From: Microbacterium sp. 8M
GTDB lineage: Bacteria; Actinomycetota; Actinomycetes; Actinomycetales; Microbacteriaceae
Length of the DNA stretch: 64,000 bases
Direction of reading: 5' to 3'
Assembly (NCBI RefSeq): GCF_902506375.1
Contig: NZ_LR733284.1
Coordinates: forward strand, 2,914,222 to 2,978,221
Part shown: piece by piece, positions 25,643 to 33,608 of the stretch
Position numbering within the stretch: the stretch's first letter is position 1
Layout of the letters: every line of letters starts with the position of its first letter
Notes under the pieces: generated by a model
The model's input: the letters and a program-made list of their open reading frames with translations, nothing else
Told to the model about the DNA's origin: nothing
Databases searched by the model: none
Translations under genes and position numbers: made by a program

Positions 25643-26818
25643 ATGACCGCCCGCGCCGAGAGCTCCGCCCGGGGCTCCCTCGTCATCCACTCCGCCCGGA
25701 TCGTCTCAGGTGCAACCGACGTCGAGGACGGCTGGATCCGCGCAGAGGACGGAACGATCGTCGCGCGCGGAACCGGATCCGACTGGGCGCCTGCCGACAC
25801 CGTGATCGACGCGCGCGAGGCGGCGGGAGAAGGCGCGATCCTCACTCCCGGCTTCGTCGACATCCACGGCCACGGCGGCGCGAACGCCGCCTTCGACGAC
25901 GGCGCCGACGCGATCCGCACAGCCCGCGCCATGCACCGCACGCACGGCACCACGCGCGCGGTCGTCTCCCTGATCACGGCGCCCCTGGATCAGCTCGCCG
26001 CGCGCGTCGGCATGGTCGCCGACCTGATGGACACCGAGCACGACCTCCTCGGCTCTCACCTGGAGGGCCCCTTCCTCGACCCGGGCCACAAGGGCGCGCA
26101 CGACCCGGAGCTGCTGCGACTGCCGGAGCCGGCCGACGTCCAGCGCCTGCTCGACGCCGGCCGCGGCACGGTGCGCCAGGTCACGCTGGCGCCGGAGCTC
26201 GCCGGCGGTATGGCGGCGATCCGGCTCGTCGTCGCCGCGGGCGCTGCGGCCGCGGTCGGGCACACCGACGCGGACGACGACACGCTGCGCGCCGCCTTCG
26301 ACGCGGGGGCGACGATCCTCACGCACGCCTTCAACGCGATGCGCCCGTTGCACCACCGCAACCCCGGACCGGTGCTCACGGCGGCGCACGACGAACGCGT
26401 CACGCTCGAGGCGATCGCGGACAACATCCACCTGCACCCGCACGTGATCAAGCTCCTGTTCGACGAGGCGCCGGGGCGGGTCGCGCTGGTCACCGACGCG
26501 ATGGCTGCCGCAGGCGCCGCAGACGGCGACTACATGCTGGGATCGCTGCACGTCACGGTGCGGGACGGGGTCGCACGCGTGGACAGCGGCTCCATCGCCG
26601 GCTCCACGCTCACGCAGGACGTCGCGCTGCGCCGCGCCGTCGAGGCCGGAGTGCCGCTGCAGGACGCGGTCGACGCCCTCACCCGCACGCCCGCGCGGGC
26701 GATCGGCGTCGATGCGCAGCTGGGCCAGCTCACGCCCGGTCGGCTGGCCGATGCGGTGCTGCTCACGGCCGACCTGGACGTCGCGACCGTCTGGACGGGT
26801 GCGGCCCTGCGCCGCTGA
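25643..26818 (+). CDS. nagA: N-acetylglucosamine-6-phosphate deacetylase NagA (391 aa)
   Basis: Amidohydrolase that removes the acetyl group from GlcNAc-6-P, giving GlcN-6-P for NagB. Motifs: PGFVDIHGHGG (metal-binding HxH), SHLEGPFLDPGHKGAH (ligand Glu), VGHTDADDDT and THAFNAMRPLHHR (His ligands), and VTDAMAAAGA with the catalytic Asp. The ATG has GAGGAG 9 bases upstream. It is monocistronic with a terminator downstream. The other nag genes (regulator, kinase, nagB) lie about 5 kb away on the opposite strand. Confidence 0.95.
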   Translation: MTARAESSARGSLVIHSARIVSGATDVEDGWIRAEDGTIVARGTGSDWAPADTVIDAREAAGEGAILTPGFVDIHGHGGANAAFDDGADAIRTARAMHRTHGTTRAVVSLITAPLDQLAARVGMVADLMDTEHDLLGSHLEGPFLDPGHKGAHDPELLRLPEPADVQRLLDAGRGTVRQVTLAPELAGGMAAIRLVVAAGAAAAVGHTDADDDTLRAAFDAGATILTHAFNAMRPLHHRNPGPVLTAAHDERVTLEAIADNIHLHPHVIKLLFDEAPGRVALVTDAMAAAGAADGDYMLGSLHVTVRDGVARVDSGSIAGSTLTQDVALRRAVEAGVPLQDAVDALTRTPARAIGVDAQLGQLTPGRLADAVLLTADLDVATVWTGAALRR

Positions 26819-26860
26819 ACGTCCCCGATTCGGCCTGAGCCCGGGATCCGACCCGGGGCC

Positions 26861-26891
26861 GGAGGCCGCCATCTCCCCAGCGGCGGCCTCC
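26861..26891 (+). terminator. terminator of nagA
   Basis: GGAGGCCGCC (26861-26870) pairs perfectly with GGCGGCCTCC (26882-26891) around an 11-base loop, 42 bases after the nagA stop codon. Confidence 0.65.
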
Positions 26892-27314
26892 GTGCCCTCG
26901 GCCTTTCCCCAGATCCTCGCAACCCGACTGCGCAGGATCCCCCCGTGTTCAGAGCGGGGCGGCCCGGAACTCCTCCCCCGAGGCGCCGGGCCGACCCCGC
27001 CGGCGGATCCCCATCCGCCGGAGTCCGTGTTCGCCGCCCCCCGGTGGCTCGCTCAGACTGTCTCTGACAGGAGAGATGGGGTCGGAGGGGATCCATTACG
27101 CGACTTCGCAAGATTTCTTCAGAAAAGTTCTGAGACCCTGTGTCACGGATCCCGGAACCGAGTCCAGCGCCGCTCTCCTCCCGAAGGTCGCGGCGATTTC
27201 GTTCGCACCCTGGCGCGTTCGCCTCCCGAGGGTGAAGAATGGATAGTCCGCGTGATGGAAAGCCTGGGTCCGCGTCTCCTCCTGTGAGACCATTTCCGAC
27301 CCGAGAACCGAGAG
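26892..27314. other. intergenic region upstream of the sigma factor gene
   Basis: About 420 bases without a convincing gene. The stretch 27090-27150 is AT-rich for this genome (GCAAGATTTCTTCAGAAAAG) and probably holds the promoter of the sigma factor gene, possibly autoregulated as ECF promoters often are. I cannot assign -35/-10 elements with confidence. Confidence 0.4.
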
Positions 27315-29360
27315 ATGACCGACCACATCGAACAATCGCACGATGCCGCGGCGGCATCGGCGCGCAGCGACGCCGATCTGGTGCTGCGCACGCGCTCCGG
27401 CGACCCCGACGCCTTCGCGCAGCTGTGGCGCCGCCACTATGCATCGGGAATCGCTGTGGCACGGTCGATCACGAGCGCGTTCGACGCCGACGATCTGGTG
27501 CAGGAGGCGTACGCGCGGATCTATCAGGCGATCCAGAAGGGCGGCGGTCCGACAGGCTCCTTCCGCGCCTACCTGTTCACGAGCATCCGCAACACGGCCG
27601 CAGGTTGGGGCCGTGCACGTCGCGAAGCGCCGATCGACGAGCTCGACACCGTCGCCGACCCGTCCTCGACCGAGCAGGCCACGAACGACGCCCTCGACCG
27701 CAGCCTCTCCGCACAGGCGTTCCGCAGCCTGCCCTCCCGCTGGCAGGAGGTGCTCTGGTACTCCGAGATCGAGCAGATGAAGCCGGCCGAGATCGCGCCG
27801 CTGCTCGGCATGACCCCCGGGGCGACGGCGCAGCTCGCCTTCCGGGCCCGGGAGGGTCTGCGCGAGGCCTGGATCCAGGCGCACTTGAGCACGGCCGAGC
27901 CCGGCTCGGTCTGCGAATGGACGATCGCCCGTCTCGGTGCGTACGCGCGCGGCAACCTGGGATCCCGTGATCGCGCGAAGCTGGAGGCTCACCTCTCCGA
28001 GTGCGCGCGCTGCCTGATCGTCGCCGCGGAGGCCAAGGAGGTCTCGCACCGCCTCGCCTTCGTGCTCCTGCCCCTCGTCATCGGCGTCAGCGGCTCGGGC
28101 GCCTATCTCGCCATGCTGCAGAGCGGCACGCTCCCGGCCGTCGCCCTCGCCGCGATGCCTTCGAGCGTCGTGGAGGGCGCGGTCGTCGCGGGCACCGCCG
28201 GTGGCGCCACGGCGGGCGCGGGCGTCGCACACGGTGCAGCGGCTGCCGGATCGGCCTCCGGCGGCGCAGGCGGCTCGTCCGGCGGCTCCGTGGGCGGATT
28301 CGGTGCGCTGGTGGGCGCCGGCTCTGCGGCCCTGGTGATCGCCGGTGCGATCGTGGCTGCGGCCGTCGTGCCCGGGCTCTCGGCGAACCCCGCATCGACC
28401 TCGGCGCCGTCCGCCTCGGACCAGGGCGAATCCGGCATCGTCGCGCAGGTGTCGCCTCCGAAGACGACACCCGCCGCGCCACCGGCACCGGCGGACCCGC
28501 CGGCGGACCCCGCGCCGCACGTCGACGCACCGAAGCCCGCCGTGCCTGCGCCGATCGTGAACCCGGCGCCGCCGGCGCCGGCCGCCGACACCGCGCCGGC
28601 CGTTGCTCCTCCGCCGCCCGCGGAGCAGCCGCCACCCACGACCGATCCGGGCACCGACCCCGGCACGGACCCGGGCACCGATCCCGGCACGGACCCGGGG
28701 ACCGATCCCGGCACGGACCCGGGCACCGACCCCGGCACGGATCCGTCCACCCCGCCGGCCACGGCACCGGTTCTCGGCACGGCCACCCTCGAGTGCGGTG
28801 TGCTCTCCCTCTTCAACGGCGTCCGCGTCACCATCCCCGTCAGCGGCGTTCCCGGGGCCACCGTTCGTGCCACGTCGGACACGGGCGCGAATCTCAACGC
28901 GACCGCGGTTCTCAACGACGCAGGCACCGGCACGCTCGAGCTCGCGCCCACGCTCGGACAGGTGAACGGCGGCACGACGGTGACCATCGCCTACGTCCTC
29001 GGCGACCTGGTGGGAGGCTCGACGGTCTTCGATCTCGGAACGCTCGGCCCCGTGCACTGGCACACCTGCCTGATCGCCGACCAGCCCGCCACGACGCCGC
29101 CGGCCGACGCGCCCGTGACGGACCCGGACCCCGCGCTGCAGACCCCGGCGCCGACGGACGCGCCGGCACCGGCCGACGTGCCCGCACCTACGGAGGCGCC
29201 GGCATCCACCGAGCCTGCGGGGTCGGCACCGGCGACGACCGAGCCGACGCCGGCCGATCCGGCTCCGGCACCGGCGGATCCCGCGGCCGCGCCGTCCGCG
29301 CCCCTCTCGGTCGATCCGGTGGCGCCCGCCGCCGTCACGCCGCCCCTCCCGACGCACTGA
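27315..29360 (+). CDS. ECF-type sigma factor fused to zinc-finger, membrane and TDPG-repeat/Ig-like regions (681 aa)
   Basis: Sigma-70 region 2 spans about residues 30-100 (DADDLVQEAYARIYQ) and region 4 about 130-185 (SLPSRWQEVLWY, MKPAEIAPLLGMTPGA). A zinc-finger anti-sigma-like motif follows with C200 and H226, C230, C233 (HLSECARC). Hydrophobic segments are at about 247-267 and near 340-365, with an Ala/Gly-rich stretch between. Then come a Pro/Ala linker, eight TDPG repeats (443-474), a roughly 110-residue beta-rich domain with two cysteines (LECGV, HTCLI), and a Pro/Ala/Thr tail. Sigma and anti-sigma modules in one chain are known for some actinobacterial ECF groups. Topology is unclear: an odd number of helices would put the cysteine domain outside. 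I infer a membrane-held sigma factor, possibly released by proteolysis. Confidence 0.85.
   Translation: MTDHIEQSHDAAAASARSDADLVLRTRSGDPDAFAQLWRRHYASGIAVARSITSAFDADDLVQEAYARIYQAIQKGGGPTGSFRAYLFTSIRNTAAGWGRARREAPIDELDTVADPSSTEQATNDALDRSLSAQAFRSLPSRWQEVLWYSEIEQMKPAEIAPLLGMTPGATAQLAFRAREGLREAWIQAHLSTAEPGSVCEWTIARLGAYARGNLGSRDRAKLEAHLSECARCLIVAAEAKEVSHRLAFVLLPLVIGVSGSGAYLAMLQSGTLPAVALAAMPSSVVEGAVVAGTAGGATAGAGVAHGAAAAGSASGGAGGSSGGSVGGFGALVGAGSAALVIAGAIVAAAVVPGLSANPASTSAPSASDQGESGIVAQVSPPKTTPAAPPAPADPPADPAPHVDAPKPAVPAPIVNPAPPAPAADTAPAVAPPPPAEQPPPTTDPGTDPGTDPGTDPGTDPGTDPGTDPGTDPGTDPSTPPATAPVLGTATLECGVLSLFNGVRVTIPVSGVPGATVRATSDTGANLNATAVLNDAGTGTLELAPTLGQVNGGTTVTIAYVLGDLVGGSTVFDLGTLGPVHWHTCLIADQPATTPPADAPVTDPDPALQTPAPTDAPAPADVPAPTEAPASTEPAGSAPATTEPTPADPAPAPADPAAAPSAPLSVDPVAPAAVTPPLPTH
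28641..28748 (+). repeat. 12-bp tandem repeat encoding TDPG units
   Basis: Nine 12-bp units in frame encode eight TDPG and one TDPS. Alternate units differ in synonymous positions, giving a partial 24-bp period, which suggests growth by duplication of unit pairs. Confidence 0.9.
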
Positions 29361-29405
29361 GCCGCGAACGCCCCCTCTCCCGGGAGGGGGCCGATGCGCG
29401 GCGCG

Positions 29406-29411
29406 TAGAAT
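29406..29411 (+). promoter_or_regulatory. -10 box TAGAAT of a leaderless mRNA
   Basis: TAGAAT lies 7 bases before the ATG at 29419 with no Shine-Dalgarno between, as in leaderless actinobacterial transcripts. Confidence 0.6.
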
Positions 29412-29418
29412 CGTCTTC

Positions 29419-29853
29419 ATGCCCGCCGACATGCCTGCTGCCGAGACTCCCCGGGCGACCGCGTCCCTCTCCGACCCTCGGGAGACGCCCGCACGACCCG
29501 CCGAGCCGCAGGGCCTGCTGCCCCGTGCCACCGCGCTGGACATCGTGCGCGTGGTGGTGCTGATCGCCGCGCTGGCGTCGCTCGCGCTGTGGGGCCTCGT
29601 CGTGTGGACCCTGCCGTGGAATCTCGTCGCCGCGATCGGCGCACCCGTGATCACGCTGCTGCTCTGGGCGCTCTTCCTCTCCCCGCGCCCCGTGCTCGTG
29701 GTGCACCCGTTCCTGCGCGCCGCCGTCGAGCTCGTGGTGTACGCCGGCGTGACCGTCGCCTGGTGGACGATGGGGCAGGCCTGGATCGGCCTCGGTTTCG
29801 CCGTCGTCGCCGTCGCGACGGGGCTCATGGCCGGCCGGCGCGCTCTGTCCTGA
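29419..29853 (+). CDS. DUF2568 (YrdB-like) membrane protein, 144 aa
   Basis: A Pro/Ala-rich N-terminal segment of about 35 residues precedes four hydrophobic helices, with LALWGLVVWTLPWNL, VITLLLWALFLSP and HPFLRAAVELVVYAG marking the DUF2568/YrdB family of small inner-membrane proteins. The function is unknown. The following oxidase gene starts 6 bases after its stop codon, so the two are probably co-transcribed. Confidence 0.8.
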   Translation: MPADMPAAETPRATASLSDPRETPARPAEPQGLLPRATALDIVRVVVLIAALASLALWGLVVWTLPWNLVAAIGAPVITLLLWALFLSPRPVLVVHPFLRAAVELVVYAGVTVAWWTMGQAWIGLGFAVVAVATGLMAGRRALS

Positions 29854-29859
29854 GGCCCC

Positions 29860-31287
29860 GTGGGCACCCCCGTGCTGGACCAGCTGCGCGCCGCGCTGGG
29901 CGACCGCGTCGACACCGCCGCCGCGACGCTGGACGCCGCCCGGGCCGATCGCTCCGGCCACGGCGCTGCGGAGCCCCCGCTCGCCGTGGTGCACGCGGAG
30001 TCGGTCGCCGATGTGCAGGCCGCCCTGCGCATCGCACACGAGACCGCGACGCCGGTCGTCGTGCGGGGAGCCGGAACGGGGCTCGCGGGCGCCTCGATCG
30101 CAGGCGCCGGGGAGATCGTGCTCTCCACCCTGCGCATGCGGCGGGTGCTCGAGGTTCGTCCCGACGACCTGCTCGCGGTCGTGGAGCCCGGGATCCTCAA
30201 TGCCGAGCTCGACGAGGTGCTCGCCCCGTACGGGCTGTGGTGGCCGCCGGACCCCGCGAGCCGCGACATCTCCACGGTCGGCGGCAACATCGCGACCGGC
30301 GCGGGCGGCCTGCTCTGCGCGAAGTACGGCGTGGTCCGGGACGCCGTGCTTGCGGTCGACCTCGTGCTCGCCGACGGGAGGCTGCTGCATCTCGGGCACC
30401 GCAGTGTCAAGGGGGTGACGGGCCTCGACCTCACCTCCCTCGTGATCGGATCCGAGGGGCGGCTCGGCGTGATCGTCGGCGCCACCCTCAAGCTGCGCCG
30501 GATCGAACCCGGCACACCGTGCACGATCGTGGCGACGTTCCCCACCGTCCGCGACGCCGCCCGTGGTTCCGCGGCCGTCACCGCCTCCGGCGCGCAGCCG
30601 GCGATCATGGAGCTCATGGATGCGCGCTGCCTCGCCGCCGTTCACGCCCTGCTCGAGCTGGATCCCCCGGCCGAGGGCATCGCCCAGCTGACGATCCAGA
30701 CGGACGGCCTGTCCGCCGCCGTCGAGGCCGAGCAGATCGCCGCCGTGCTGCGGCAGGCGGGTGGCGCCGTCGCGGTGACCGACGACCCCGCCGAGGGCGA
30801 GGAGCTGCTGCGGATCCGCCGGTCGATGCACGCGGCGATGGCGCGCCTGGGCACCACGCTCATCGAGGACGTGTCCGTGCCGCGCAGCGCCCTGCCTGCG
30901 ATGTTCGACGAGATCGCCCGCATCGAGCGGGCGTACGGCATCGAGATCCCGACCGTCGCGCACGCCGGCGACGGCAATCTGCACCCGAACTTCATCGTGC
31001 AGACCGCGGAGATCCCGGAGCGGATCTGGCAGGCGGCGGATGAGCTGTTCCGTGCCGCCCTGTGCCTGGGCGGCACGCTCACCGGTGAGCACGGCATCGG
31101 CACCCTCAAGAGCCGCTGGCTCGCCGACGAGCTCGGCGAGGATCAGTGGACGCTGCAGCGCGAGATCGTCCGGGTCTTCGATCCCCGCGGCATCCTCGCA
31201 CCGGGTCGGGTCTTCGCACAGCGTCCGTCCGCCCCGTCCGATCCGCACGACGCCGACCCGCACCCCGCCGAGGAGCCCCATGCCTGA
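29860..31287 (+). CDS. FAD-binding oxidase, GlcD / D-lactate dehydrogenase-like (475 aa)
   Basis: VAO-type flavoprotein. The FAD-binding PCMH domain (about residues 40-220) contains VVVRGAGTGLAGASIAG and TVGGNIATGAGGL, and the FAD-oxidase C domain contains AHAGDGNLHPN and GEHGIGTLKSRW, all typical of GlcD and D-2-hydroxyacid dehydrogenases. It probably oxidises glycolate, D-lactate or a related 2-hydroxy acid, passing electrons to the respiratory chain. The GTG start at 29860 has only a weak GAGG nearby and may depend on coupling to the DUF2568 gene. No GlcE/GlcF partner is present. It overlaps the NUDIX gene by 8 bases. Confidence 0.9.
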   Translation: MGTPVLDQLRAALGDRVDTAAATLDAARADRSGHGAAEPPLAVVHAESVADVQAALRIAHETATPVVVRGAGTGLAGASIAGAGEIVLSTLRMRRVLEVRPDDLLAVVEPGILNAELDEVLAPYGLWWPPDPASRDISTVGGNIATGAGGLLCAKYGVVRDAVLAVDLVLADGRLLHLGHRSVKGVTGLDLTSLVIGSEGRLGVIVGATLKLRRIEPGTPCTIVATFPTVRDAARGSAAVTASGAQPAIMELMDARCLAAVHALLELDPPAEGIAQLTIQTDGLSAAVEAEQIAAVLRQAGGAVAVTDDPAEGEELLRIRRSMHAAMARLGTTLIEDVSVPRSALPAMFDEIARIERAYGIEIPTVAHAGDGNLHPNFIVQTAEIPERIWQAADELFRAALCLGGTLTGEHGIGTLKSRWLADELGEDQWTLQREIVRVFDPRGILAPGRVFAQRPSAPSDPHDADPHPAEEPHA

Positions 31288-31684
31288 CATCCACGTCTCC
31301 GCCGCGATCATCACCGACAGTGCGGGGCGCGTGCTCGTCGTGCGCAAGCACGGCACCGAGCGCTTCATGCAGCCGGGCGGGAAGCCCGAGCCCGGAGAGA
31401 CCGCCGCTCAGACGCTCGCACGGGAGCTGCACGAGGAGCTCGGCCTGCGCATCGCGGAGCACGACCTGCGCCCTCTCGGCGTGTTCGTCTCCGCCGCCGC
31501 CAACGAGCCGGGACACCGGGTCGTCGCGACCGCGTTCGCCACGACGGCCGAGGCCGCGGACGTGCAGGTGCAGGCCGAACTCGCCGAACTGCGCTGGATC
31601 ACGCCCGCCGATGCGGACACGCTGCCGCTGGCGCCGCTCAGCGTGGAGCACCTGCTCCCGCTGGCCTGGCCGACCCCGCGCTGA
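31280..31684 (+). CDS. NUDIX hydrolase (134 aa)
   Basis: The Nudix box is complete: G-KPEPG-E-TAAQTLA-REL-HEELGL within residues about 34-56. The protein would hydrolyse a nucleoside diphosphate linked to another group, in the MutT-like size class, with substrate unknown. AGGAG lies 5 bases before the ATG, and the start overlaps the end of the oxidase gene. Confidence 0.88.
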   Translation: MPDIHVSAAIITDSAGRVLVVRKHGTERFMQPGGKPEPGETAAQTLARELHEELGLRIAEHDLRPLGVFVSAAANEPGHRVVATAFATTAEAADVQVQAELAELRWITPADADTLPLAPLSVEHLLPLAWPTPR

Positions 31685-31723
31685 GCGCTGCGCCGGGCCT
31701 GAGCGCTGGGGAGTCGGATCCGG

Positions 31724-32503
31724 TCAGATCCCCTGCCAGGCCGGCTTGTTGGCGAACGTGTAACGGTAGTAGTCGGCGAGCTTGAGCCGCGATGCGGCGG
31801 CTTCGTCGACGACCACTGTGGTGTGCGGGTGCAGCTGGATCGCGGAGCCGGGGACGAAGGCAGAGAGCGGGCCCTCGACGGCGTCGGCGACCGCCTGCGC
31901 CTTGCCCTCGCCGTAGGCGAGCAGCACCAGATGCCGCGCCTCCAGGATCGTGCCGAGGCCCTGCGTGATGCAGTGCATCGGCACCTGGTCGAGGGAGTCG
32001 AAGAACCGGGCGTTGTCCTTGCGGGTCTGCTCGGTGAGGGTCTTCACGCGCGTGCGCGAGGAGAACGAGCTGCCCGGCTCGTTGAAGCCGATGTGGCCGT
32101 CGGTGCCGATGCCGAGCAGCTGCAGGTCGACCCCGCCCGCGGCGCGGATCTTCGCGTCGTACTCGGCGCCCGCGTGCTCGATGCCGTCCAGCGACCCGTC
32201 CGGCACGTGCACCAGTGACGGGGTCAGGCCCAGAGGCTCGACGACCTCGCGAGTGATCACGGAGCGGTAGCTCTCCGGGTGCCCCGGGTCGATGCCGACG
32301 TACTCGTCCAGCGCGAAGCCGCGCACCCGCGACACGTCGACGCCCTCGAGCTGCGTGCGCAGGGCGGAGTAGACCGGCAGCGGCGTGGATCCGGTCGCAA
32401 GGCCCAGCACGGCGTCGGAGCGACGGGCGATGAGCCGCCCGATCTCCGCGGCGACCAGGGCGCCGGCGGCGGCCGGATCCTCGACGATGACGACTTCAGC
32501 CAT
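31724..32503 (-). CDS. nagB: glucosamine-6-phosphate deaminase NagB (259 aa)
   Basis: Converts GlcN-6-P to fructose-6-P and ammonia, the entry of amino sugars into glycolysis. Motifs: GLATGSTPLPVY, FALDEYVGI with the catalytic Asp, GIGTDGHIGFNEP, and SRTRVKTLTEQTR. Length is normal. It is last in the regulator-kinase-nagB operon and overlaps the kinase gene by 8 bases. GGAG occurs before the ATG within the kinase gene. Confidence 0.95.
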   Translation of the reverse strand: MAEVVIVEDPAAAGALVAAEIGRLIARRSDAVLGLATGSTPLPVYSALRTQLEGVDVSRVRGFALDEYVGIDPGHPESYRSVITREVVEPLGLTPSLVHVPDGSLDGIEHAGAEYDAKIRAAGGVDLQLLGIGTDGHIGFNEPGSSFSSRTRVKTLTEQTRKDNARFFDSLDQVPMHCITQGLGTILEARHLVLLAYGEGKAQAVADAVEGPLSAFVPGSAIQLHPHTTVVVDEAAASRLKLADYYRYTFANKPAWQGI

Positions 32504-33608
32504 GAAGGGCTCCTTCTGATTCGATCAGGGGCGTTGCGGGTTTGGCGGTCGCGGGTTCGGCGGTCGCGGGCACGGCGGTCGCGGGCGCGGCGGTGGCGGG
32601 TTCGGCGGTTGCGGGTTCGACGGTGGAGGGCTCCGCGGAATTGCCCTGCGCCCCGTCGGACGCCACGACGACCCGCCCCGTGTGCGGTTCCTCGCCGTGC
32701 AGCAGCGCGGCGCCCACCAGCGCGGCGCCCAGCGAGGCGGCCGGCGACCCCGCAGGCAGGAGCTCGATCCGCTCGTCCAGGCGCAGCGACGCGATGAACG
32801 GCGACGCCGCGTTCTCGCGGCGCAGGCGCCCGACGAGGTCGCCGAGCAGGCGGTCGCCGAGTGCTGTGACGCCGCCGCCGATCACGACGGTCTCCACGTC
32901 GGCGCTGAGCACGAGAGCGCGGACGGCCGAGGCCGCACCGAACGCGATGCCCTCGCGCAGCTCCGCCGCGAGCGGATCCCCGGTCTCGGCCAGGTCGAAG
33001 ATGTCGCGGATGGGCAGCTCCCCGCCGCGCCCCCAGGCCTTCATCACGGCGCCGCCGCCGCAGAAGGTCTCGATGCAGCCGCGCTGCCCGCAGCCGCACA
33101 CCCGTCCGGCAGGATCCACCGACAGGTGCCCGACCTCGCCGGCGGTGCCGCGCGCCCCGCGCCAGAGCGAGCCCTCGATCAGGATGCCCGCGGCGACCCC
33201 GGTGCCGAGGTTCAGATAGGCCATGGAGTGCGCGTCGCCGCGGAGGGAGCCCGCTCCCACGGCCGCGGCCTTCACGTCGTTCTCGACGGCGACCGGCACC
33301 GGGATGCGCGCGCGGATCGCGGCGGCGAGGTCGAGCTCCTCCACCCCGAGGTTCACCGCATGGAGCACCCGGCCGTTCGCGGCGTCGACGAGACCGGGGA
33401 TGCCGATCCCGATGGAGATCACGTCCGCGACGGCGAAGCCCGCCTCCTCGGCGAGCGCATCGATCGCGGCGAGCGCCGCCGCGATGACGGCGTCATCGCC
33501 CCATCCCGTGGGGATCCGCGTGCGGCCCAGGATTGTGTCGTCCTCGCTGAGCGCCAGCGCCTCGATCTTCGTCCCGCCGACGTCGAGGCCGACCCTGATC
33601 GCGCTCAT
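32496..33608 (-). CDS. ROK family sugar kinase with repetitive tail, probably GlcNAc kinase (370 aa)
   Basis: The N-terminal ATPase motif GLDVGGTKIEALAL and the ROK signature with zinc-binding cysteines CGCGQRGCIETFCGG are present, as is the catalytic ENDVKAAAVGA. The kinase core ends near residue 320. The remaining roughly 45 residues are a PATA-type low-complexity tail (EPATA, APATA, VPATA, KPAT) encoded by a 15-bp tandem repeat and absent from usual ROK kinases. Position between a ROK regulator and nagB makes N-acetylglucosamine or glucosamine the likely substrate; glucose is the alternative. ATGA overlap with the regulator gene. Confidence 0.87.
   Translation of the reverse strand: MSAIRVGLDVGGTKIEALALSEDDTILGRTRIPTGWGDDAVIAAALAAIDALAEEAGFAVADVISIGIGIPGLVDAANGRVLHAVNLGVEELDLAAAIRARIPVPVAVENDVKAAAVGAGSLRGDAHSMAYLNLGTGVAAGILIEGSLWRGARGTAGEVGHLSVDPAGRVCGCGQRGCIETFCGGGAVMKAWGRGGELPIRDIFDLAETGDPLAAELREGIAFGAASAVRALVLSADVETVVIGGGVTALGDRLLGDLVGRLRRENAASPFIASLRLDERIELLPAGSPAASLGAALVGAALLHGEEPHTGRVVVASDGAQGNSAEPSTVEPATAEPATAAPATAVPATAEPATAKPATPLIESEGALHG
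32530..32634 (-). repeat. 15-bp minisatellite in the ROK kinase tail
   Basis: About seven degenerate copies of GGCGGTCGCGGGTTC (plus strand), encoding PATA-x pentapeptides on the minus strand. The unit length keeps the frame, so copy number can vary without breaking the protein. Confidence 0.8.

Noticed and set aside
27096..30617. A 1173-residue minus-strand open frame opposite the sigma factor and oxidase genes.
   Set aside because: It has low-complexity composition produced by the complement of Ala/Pro/Gly codons, no ribosome site and no domain.
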